Origin: Mycobacterium sp.
Lineage (GTDB): Bacteria; Actinomycetota; Actinomycetes; Mycobacteriales; Mycobacteriaceae
Assembly: GCF_029961025.1 (NCBI RefSeq)
Contig: NZ_JASBVP010000007.1
Span: forward strand, 186,001-250,000
Direction: 5' to 3'
DNA length: 64,000 nucleotides
A program made the translations under genes and the position numbers. The notes below the pieces were generated by a model, which was given only the letters and a program-made list of their open reading frames with translations, did no database searches and was not told the DNA's origin. Within the stretch, counting starts at the first letter, position 1. Every line of letters begins with the position of its first letter. Shown one piece after another: positions 58,771 to 64,000 of this stretch.

Positions 58771-60156
58771 CTACTTCGCGAACAGCAAAACCGACTCCCG
58801 GCTCAGCGCTTCCAGACGAGCCACCGCCGTTTGGATACCCCGGGCCAACTCCTCCACATCGGGTGCCGCGTCGTAGTCGGCGGTGATACCGAACACCAGG
58901 TCGTCGGCGTAGCTCAGCACGGCGATCCCGGTACGCAGCCGCAACGCGATCGGCGGGATCGGCAGCAACCGCACCACCGTGCGGTCCATCATCCGCAGCC
59001 GGCGCCGTGGCCCGGGAACGTTGGTCGCCAGCGCCACGACGCCGCGTTGCGGCAGCCGCGTCAGCAGTCGAATCATCAACGAGGACACCACAAACGGAAC
59101 GTGATTGGCGGCTGTGACGAGGACGTGGGCGGCGTGGCGCTGCCCACCCTGCTTGGCGCGGCGCAACCGGCTGTGCACGACACGCAACTGCTGAATCGGG
59201 TCGTCCTGCTCGACGGGCAGGTGCGGCAGCATGATCGAAATGCGGTTGCCGGGCTCCTCCAGCGCGTCCGGCGGGCGCACCGAGACCGGCACCAGGGTGC
59301 GCAGCGTATTCGCGCGCGGCTGCTCGCCGCGATGCAGCAAAACCTCCCGGAAGCCCTCGGTGATCGCCGCGAGGGCAACGTCGTTGATCGTCACGCCGAA
59401 CTTGCGGCACACCCGCTCGACGTCGGCGAGGGGGACCCGGACCGCGCGGTAGCGCCGCATCGCGGTGACCGGGCCCACCAGCGAAGACCCGCCCGCCGGG
59501 CGCATCAGGGCGCCGGCGATTTCCGCGGTGCCGCTGACCGCGCGCGCGGCGGCGGCGGTGACGGCGCCGGCGGCCCGCCAAAACTCGTCGAGCGGCTTGC
59601 GTGGGGCGGCGTCGGGCACCGGCCGCAGCTGCACGGGGGGTCGTGCGGCCCGGCTCGGGCCGAGGTGGTGGGTGAAGACGGGGCCGTCGGCGTCGTCACA
59701 CAGCCGGGTGAGGATGCGGGTCGCCGAGATCCCGTCGGCGACACAGTGATGGATCTTGATCAGGATCGCCCACCGGTTGCCCTGCAGCCCCTCGATGATC
59801 CAACATTCCCAGAGCGGGCGGTCCCGGTCCAGGCGCCGCTCCAACACGTCTCCGACCACCCGAAACAGCTCCGGGTCACCGCCGGGCCGGGGAAGCGCCA
59901 CCCGGCGCAGGTGACGAGCGAGGTCGAAGCCGGGATCGTCGACCCACTTGGGGGCGCCCACGTCGAAGGGATGCGTCCGCAGCACCTGGGTGCCCCGGGG
60001 TATCGCGCGAATCCGTTCTGCCAGTACAGTTTTAAACCGGTTGTCGCTGGGGGCGGAGCCCTCGATGATGGCGATCCCGCCGATCGCCAGGCTCACGCGG
60101 CGGTCGGAGTCTTCGGCCATCAGGAAACCGGCGTCGAGCGTTTTGAGGTGCTCCAT
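58771..60156 (-). CDS. WS/DGAT-family acyltransferase (Rv3371-like)
   Basis: 461-aa wax ester synthase/diacylglycerol acyltransferase; makes triacylglycerol or wax esters from acyl-CoA. The catalytic motif HHxxxDG is H136-H-C-V-A-D-G142. C-terminal NVPGPRRRLRMMDR and LSYADDLVFGITADYD are family signatures. ATG 60156 starts MEHLKTLDAGFL. Divergent from dnaE2, as Rv3371 is in M. tuberculosis. Confidence 0.93.
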   Translation of the reverse strand: MEHLKTLDAGFLMAEDSDRRVSLAIGGIAIIEGSAPSDNRFKTVLAERIRAIPRGTQVLRTHPFDVGAPKWVDDPGFDLARHLRRVALPRPGGDPELFRVVGDVLERRLDRDRPLWECWIIEGLQGNRWAILIKIHHCVADGISATRILTRLCDDADGPVFTHHLGPSRAARPPVQLRPVPDAAPRKPLDEFWRAAGAVTAAAARAVSGTAEIAGALMRPAGGSSLVGPVTAMRRYRAVRVPLADVERVCRKFGVTINDVALAAITEGFREVLLHRGEQPRANTLRTLVPVSVRPPDALEEPGNRISIMLPHLPVEQDDPIQQLRVVHSRLRRAKQGGQRHAAHVLVTAANHVPFVVSSLMIRLLTRLPQRGVVALATNVPGPRRRLRMMDRTVVRLLPIPPIALRLRTGIAVLSYADDLVFGITADYDAAPDVEELARGIQTAVARLEALSRESVLLFAK

Positions 60157-60304
60157 GACCGGTCACCACCGTTGCCTGTGGGAATGGGTAGTGGCTTCGA
60201 GTATCCGCCGTCAATCCCCCGCGAGATGTAGCCGGAAGATTAAATCTTCTAAACAGCTGTTTTGCGGTGGTGTGGCAGCGCCGCCGCGGGGCCGGCCTCG
60301 TTAA

Positions 60305-60320
60305 TCGAACGTATATTCGA
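60305..60320. promoter_or_regulatory. LexA (SOS) box of dnaE2
   Basis: TCGAAC-GTAT-ATTCGA, one mismatch from TCGAAC-N4-GTTCGA. It directly abuts TACACT (60321-60326), the probable -10, so LexA would block RNA polymerase. The same arm base (A for G) differs in the imuA' box. Confidence 0.88.
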
Positions 60321-60335
60321 TACACTGTGGGCGCT

Positions 60336-63300
60336 GTGGGCTGGAGCAACGGACCACCGAGCTGGGCGGAGATGGCGCGGGTGCTCGACGGCAAGCCGCG
60401 CCGCGCCGGCGCGCCGCCTGTGGGTGAGCCGGGCGATGATGCGCCGTTCTCGCGCCGGCGCGCGGGCGGCGAGCCGCCGGGCGTTGGCCGAAGGGAACGC
60501 TCGCCGGTCGCCTACGCCGAGCTGCACGCGCATTCGGCGTTCAGCTTTCTCGACGGGGCCAGCACCCCGGAGGAGCTGGTGCAGGAGGCCGCCCGGCTGG
60601 ATCTGCGCGCCCTCGCGCTGACCGACCACAACGGCCTGTACGGGGCGGTGCGGTTCGCCGAAGCGGCCGCAGAACTGGACATTCGCACCATATTCGGCGC
60701 CGAGCTGTCCCTGGGGCACGGTGCTCGCACCGACGGGCCGGATCCGCCGGGCCCGCACCTGTTGGTGCTGGCCCGCGGCCCGGAAGGCTATCGCCGGTTG
60801 TCGCGCCAGCTGGCCGCCGCGCACCTGGCCGGCGGTGAAAAGGGCAAGCCGCGCTTTGATTTCGACGCGCTCTCCGACGCCGCGGGCGGGCACTGGCACG
60901 TTCTGACCGGCTGTCGCAAAGGCCATGTCCGCCAAGCACTTTCCAAGGGCGGGCCGGAAGCCGCCGCCGCGGCGCTGGCGGAGCTGGTGGACCGGTTCGG
61001 CGCGAAGCGGGTCAGCGTCGAGCTGACCCATCACGGCCATCCACTCGACGATGAACGGAACGCGGCGCTGGCGGCGTTGGCGCCACGCTTCGGCGTGGGA
61101 GTGGTCGCGACCACCGGCGCGCATTTCGCCGACCCGTCACGGGCCCGGCTGGCGATGGCCATGGGCGCGATCCGGGCCCGGCAGTCCCTGGACTCCGCCG
61201 CCGGGTGGCTGGCTCCGCTGGGTGGCTCGCATCTGCGGTCCGGTGCGGAGATGGCACGGCTGTTTTCCTGGTGTCCCGAGGCGGTGACCGCCGCGGCCGA
61301 ACTCGGCGAGCTGTGCGCCTTCGGGCTGGCGCTCATCGCCCCGCGGCTGCCGCCGTTCGGCGTGCCGACAGGGCACAGCGAAAACAGCTGGCTGCGTGCG
61401 CTGGTGAGGGCCGGGGCGCTGCGGCGCTACGGACCGCCCGAGCGGGCGCCGCGGGCCTACGCGCAGATCGAGCACGAGCTGCAAGTCATCACACAACTGA
61501 GGTTTGCCGGCTACTTCCTGATCGTGCACGACATCACCCGGTTCTGCCGGGAAAACGACATCCTGTGTCAGGGCAGGGGCTCGGCGGCCAACTCCGCGGT
61601 CTGCTACGCCCTCGGCATCACCGCCGTCGACCCGGTGGCCAACGAGCTGCTGTTCGAGCGCTTCTTATCGCCCGCGCGCGACGGGCCGCCCGACATCGAC
61701 ATCGACATCGAGTCGGACCGGCGGGAAAAGGTCATCCAATACGTCTATGACACATACGGCCGGGACCATGCCGCGCAGGTCGCCAACGTCATCACCTACC
61801 GGGAACGGATCGCGGTGCGCGACATGGCCCGTGCGCTGGGCTTCGGGCAGGGCCAGCAGGACGCCTGGAGCAAACAGATCGGCCGCTGGAACGGGCCGGC
61901 CGGATCACCCGACGTCGAGGGCATCCCCGAGCAGGTGATCGAATTGGCGACCCAGATCCGGAATCTGCCGCGGCACCTGGGCATCCACTCGGGCGGCATG
62001 GTGATCTGCGACCGCCCGATCGCCGACGTGTGCCCGGTGGAGTGGGCACGCATGAAGGACCGCAGCGTCCTGCAGTGGGACAAAGATGATTGTGCGGCAA
62101 TCGGTTTGGTGAAGTTTGACCTACTCGGGCTGGGTATGCTCTCCGCGCTGCACTACGCCATCGACCTGGTGGCCGAACACCAGGGCGTGGAGGTGGATCT
62201 GGCCCAGCTCGACCTTTCCGAGCCGGCGGTGTACGAGATGCTGGCCCGCGGTGATTCCGTCGGGGTGTTCCAGGTGGAGTCCCGGGCACAGATGGCCACC
62301 CTGCCGCGGTTGCGGCCGCGGGTGTTCTACGACCTGGTGGTCGAGGTCGCGCTGATCCGTCCCGGACCCATTCAGGGCGGCTCGGTGCATCCGTATATCC
62401 GGCGGCGCAACGGCATCGACCCGGTGGTCTACGACCATCCATCGATGGTGCGAGCGTTGCGAAAGACGTTGGGGGTTCCGCTGTTTCAGGAACAGTTGAT
62501 GCAGCTCGCGGTGGACTGCGCGGGGTTTTCCGCTGCCGAGGCCGATCAGCTGCGCCGCGCCATGGGGTCCAAGCGCTCGGCGGAGCGCATGCAGAGGCTC
62601 CGCCGCCGGTTCTACGAGGGCATGCGCCGGCTGCATAACGCCCCCGACGAGGTGATCGACCGGGTATACGAAAAGCTGGAGGCCTTCGCCAATTTCGGCT
62701 TTCCGGAAAGCCACGCGCTGAGCTTCGCGTCGCTGGTGTTCTACTCGGCGTGGTTCAAGCTGCACCACCCCGCGGCGTTCTGCGCGGCGCTGCTGCGGGC
62801 CCAGCCGATGGGCTTTTATTCCCCGCAGTCACTGGTGGCCGACGCCCGTCGCCACGGCGTGGTGGTGCACGGCCCCGATGTCAACGCCAGCCTGGCGCAC
62901 GCCACCCTGGAGAACGCCGGGACGGAGGTGCGACTGGGGCTGGGCGGTGTCCGCCATATCGGGGACAAGCTGGCCGAGAAGCTGGTCGAGGAGCGAAAAG
63001 CTCACGGGCCGTTCACGTCTTTGTTGGATTTGACGTCTCGGGTGCGGCTTTCCGAAGCCCAGGCCGAGGCGCTGGCGACCGCCGGGGCGCTGGGCTGCTT
63101 CGGGATGTCCCGGCGTGAGGCGCTGTGGGCGGCCGGGGCGGCGGCCGCGGAGCGGCCCGACCGGTTGCCCGGTGTGGGCTCGTCGCCGCACATCCCGGCG
63201 CTGCCGGGGATGAGCGAGCCGGAGCTGGCCGCCGCCGACGTGTGGGCCACCGGCGTCTCCTGCGGCAGTTTCCCCACGCAGTTCCTGCGGGCGGATCTGG

Positions 63301-63623
63301 ATGCGCTGGGGGTGCTGCCCGCCGACAAGCTGCCCAGCGTGCCCGACGGCGAGCGCGTGCTGGTCGCGGGGGCGGTGACCCATCGGCAGCGGCCCGCCAC
63401 GGCCCGGGGGGTGACGTTTCTCAACCTCGAGGACGAAACCGGGATGGTCAATGTGCTCTGCACGCCGGGGGTGTGGGCGCGCCACCGTAAGCTGGCGCAG
63501 ACGGCGCCGGCGCTGGTGATCCGCGGCCGGGTTCAAAACGCCAGCGGCGCCGTCACCGTCGTGGCCGAGAGACTTGACGGCATCCGGCTGACGGTTGACT
63601 GCCGCTCACGGGACTTTCGCTGA
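60336..63623 (+). CDS. dnaE2: error-prone DNA polymerase DnaE2
   Basis: 1095-aa C-family polymerase performing translesion synthesis with ImuA' and ImuB. N-terminal PHP domain (AELHAHSAFSFLDGAS, ~ residues 50-270). Polymerase catalytic Asp residues 453/455/457 in DGPPDIDIDIESD; RGSAANSAVCYALG, PRHLGIHSGGMVI, then helix-hairpin-helix and OB-fold parts toward the C-terminus (HRQRPATARGVTFLNLED). The GTG at 60336 (MGWSNGPPSWAEM) is 10 bp after the TACACT hexamer, so the mRNA may be leaderless; the open frame further upstream includes the SOS box. Confidence 0.97.
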   Translation: MGWSNGPPSWAEMARVLDGKPRRAGAPPVGEPGDDAPFSRRRAGGEPPGVGRRERSPVAYAELHAHSAFSFLDGASTPEELVQEAARLDLRALALTDHNGLYGAVRFAEAAAELDIRTIFGAELSLGHGARTDGPDPPGPHLLVLARGPEGYRRLSRQLAAAHLAGGEKGKPRFDFDALSDAAGGHWHVLTGCRKGHVRQALSKGGPEAAAAALAELVDRFGAKRVSVELTHHGHPLDDERNAALAALAPRFGVGVVATTGAHFADPSRARLAMAMGAIRARQSLDSAAGWLAPLGGSHLRSGAEMARLFSWCPEAVTAAAELGELCAFGLALIAPRLPPFGVPTGHSENSWLRALVRAGALRRYGPPERAPRAYAQIEHELQVITQLRFAGYFLIVHDITRFCRENDILCQGRGSAANSAVCYALGITAVDPVANELLFERFLSPARDGPPDIDIDIESDRREKVIQYVYDTYGRDHAAQVANVITYRERIAVRDMARALGFGQGQQDAWSKQIGRWNGPAGSPDVEGIPEQVIELATQIRNLPRHLGIHSGGMVICDRPIADVCPVEWARMKDRSVLQWDKDDCAAIGLVKFDLLGLGMLSALHYAIDLVAEHQGVEVDLAQLDLSEPAVYEMLARGDSVGVFQVESRAQMATLPRLRPRVFYDLVVEVALIRPGPIQGGSVHPYIRRRNGIDPVVYDHPSMVRALRKTLGVPLFQEQLMQLAVDCAGFSAAEADQLRRAMGSKRSAERMQRLRRRFYEGMRRLHNAPDEVIDRVYEKLEAFANFGFPESHALSFASLVFYSAWFKLHHPAAFCAALLRAQPMGFYSPQSLVADARRHGVVVHGPDVNASLAHATLENAGTEVRLGLGGVRHIGDKLAEKLVEERKAHGPFTSLLDLTSRVRLSEAQAEALATAGALGCFGMSRREALWAAGAAAAERPDRLPGVGSSPHIPALPGMSEPELAAADVWATGVSCGSFPTQFLRADLDALGVLPADKLPSVPDGERVLVAGAVTHRQRPATARGVTFLNLEDETGMVNVLCTPGVWARHRKLAQTAPALVIRGRVQNASGAVTVVAERLDGIRLTVDCRSRDFR

Positions 63624-63700
63624 CAGTTGCATCACCGGGACCCCGGGCTGGGCAACGGTGGCCTAGGGCAAGCCTGCCGGTGACGCCTTGCGCGCGTTCG

Positions 63701-63719
63701 CCGGTCATCGGGTGACCGG
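63701..63719. terminator. hairpin between dnaE2 and the nitroreductase gene
   Basis: CCGGTCA-TCGGG-TGACCGG, a perfect 7-bp stem with a 5-nt loop, 78 bp after dnaE2 and 20 bp before the next -10. It may terminate dnaE2 or bind a regulator. Confidence 0.4.
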
Positions 63720-63738
63720 AGCCGGGAACTGGAAAATG

Positions 63739-63750
63739 TAGTCTCCAGCC
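63739..63750 (+). promoter_or_regulatory. leaderless promoter of the nitroreductase gene
   Basis: TAGTCT (63739-63744), 6 bp, then ATG 63751: the TANNNT-N6-start pattern. Confidence 0.5.
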
Positions 63751-64000
63751 ATGACCTTGAACCTGTCCGTCGACGACGTTCTCACCACCACCCGCTCGGT
63801 CCGCAAACGCCTTGACCTCGACACGCCGGTAGCACGGGAGCTGCTGATGGAATGCCTTGAGCTAGCGCTGCAAGCGCCCACGGGGTCCAACGCGCAGGGC
63901 TGGCAATGGGTGTTCGTCGACGACGCCGACAAGAAAAAGGCGATCGCCGATATCTACCTGGCCAACGCCACGGGCTACCTCAGCCTGCCCCCGCCGGAAT
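63751..64000 (+). CDS. nitroreductase family protein, 5' part (Rv3368c-like)
   Basis: First 83 codons of a gene cut by the right edge. MTLNLSVDDVLTTTRSVRKR starts with the family pattern in which the TTRSVRKRLD arginines bind the FMN phosphate, followed by ALQAPTGSNAQGWQWVFV, the FMN-binding region. It matches Rv3368c, which follows dnaE2 in M. tuberculosis. Likely an FMN-dependent NAD(P)H oxidoreductase; substrate unknown. Confidence 0.9.
   Translation, partial: MTLNLSVDDVLTTTRSVRKRLDLDTPVARELLMECLELALQAPTGSNAQGWQWVFVDDADKKKAIADIYLANATGYLSLPPPE

Overview
The window is a 64 kb piece of a high-GC actinobacterial chromosome that is clearly mycobacterial. Gene content and order follow, with gaps, the M. 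tuberculosis H37Rv block from rpoA (Rv3457c) to Rv3368c as I remember it. Diagnostic members are an ESX-4 type VII secretion locus, WhiB3, GroEL1 with a short histidine tail, the ImuA'/ImuB/DnaE2 mutasome, LpqD and a WS/DGAT acyltransferase. The species cannot be named from the sequence alone. H37Rv names below come from remembered homologues, not from a search.

Layout. 1-2.1 kb: 3' end of rpoA, rplQ, truA. 2.2-3.8 kb: two secreted cutinase-like esterases. 4.0-14.1 kb: ESX-4 (eccB4, mycP4, eccD4, eccC4, an Rv3446c-like gene, esxU, esxT), closed by a strong hairpin. 14.3-16.8 kb: rplM-rpsI and glmM. 16.9-18.7 kb: a two-gene module that looks like type VII secretion substrates. 18.8-22.7 kb: LLM oxidoreductase, alpha/beta-hydrolase-fold protein, glmS. 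22.8-26.7 kb: methyltransferase, nnr, gadB. 26.8-31.8 kb: alr, a hydrolase and the t6A operon tsaE, tsaB-rimI (fused), tsaD. 31.8-34.9 kb: exported C39-like cysteine-protease-fold protein, then groES-groEL1 behind a CIRCE operator. 35-37.9 kb: whiB3 with a methyltransferase downstream, an Rv3415c-like gene and a DUF5319-like gene. 38.1-42.8 kb: guaB2, guaB3, choD. 42.8-44.4 kb: an Rv3406-like dioxygenase and its divergent TetR regulator, with two operators between them. 44.4-47.6 kb: GH65 phosphorylase-like enzyme and HAD phosphomutase. 47.9-52.8 kb: crotonase-fold protein, guaA, imuA', imuB. 52.9-57.8 kb: nucleoside hydrolase, AcrA1-like reductase, LpqD, HtdY. 57.9-64 kb: GNAT, WS/DGAT, dnaE2 and the 5' end of a nitroreductase gene.

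How the genes work together. Several housekeeping pathways are well represented: GMP synthesis (guaB2, guaA, guaB3), amino-sugar supply for the cell wall (glmM, glmS), D-alanine (alr), t6A tRNA modification (tsaE/B/D) and translation (rplQ, rplM, rpsI, truA). The SOS mutasome is complete here: imuA'-imuB and dnaE2 lie 10 kb apart, each behind a near-consensus LexA box. Stress control is visible as CIRCE at groES and as WhiB3.

Compared with the remembered M. tuberculosis order, sigD-rsdA, vapBC47, cmaA1 and the PE/PPE and insertion-sequence stretches are missing, with very short junctions where they would lie. A methyltransferase after whiB3, a hydrolase between alr and tsaE, and a C39-like exported protein beside groES are present instead. 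I found no CRISPR array, intact insertion sequence, tRNA or rRNA gene. No wholly unknown system stands out. The best candidates for new biology are the EspC/WXG-like pair downstream of glmM, the TsaB-RimI fusion, the duplicated operator of the dioxygenase/TetR pair and the AT-rich 14-bp tandem repeat after imuB.
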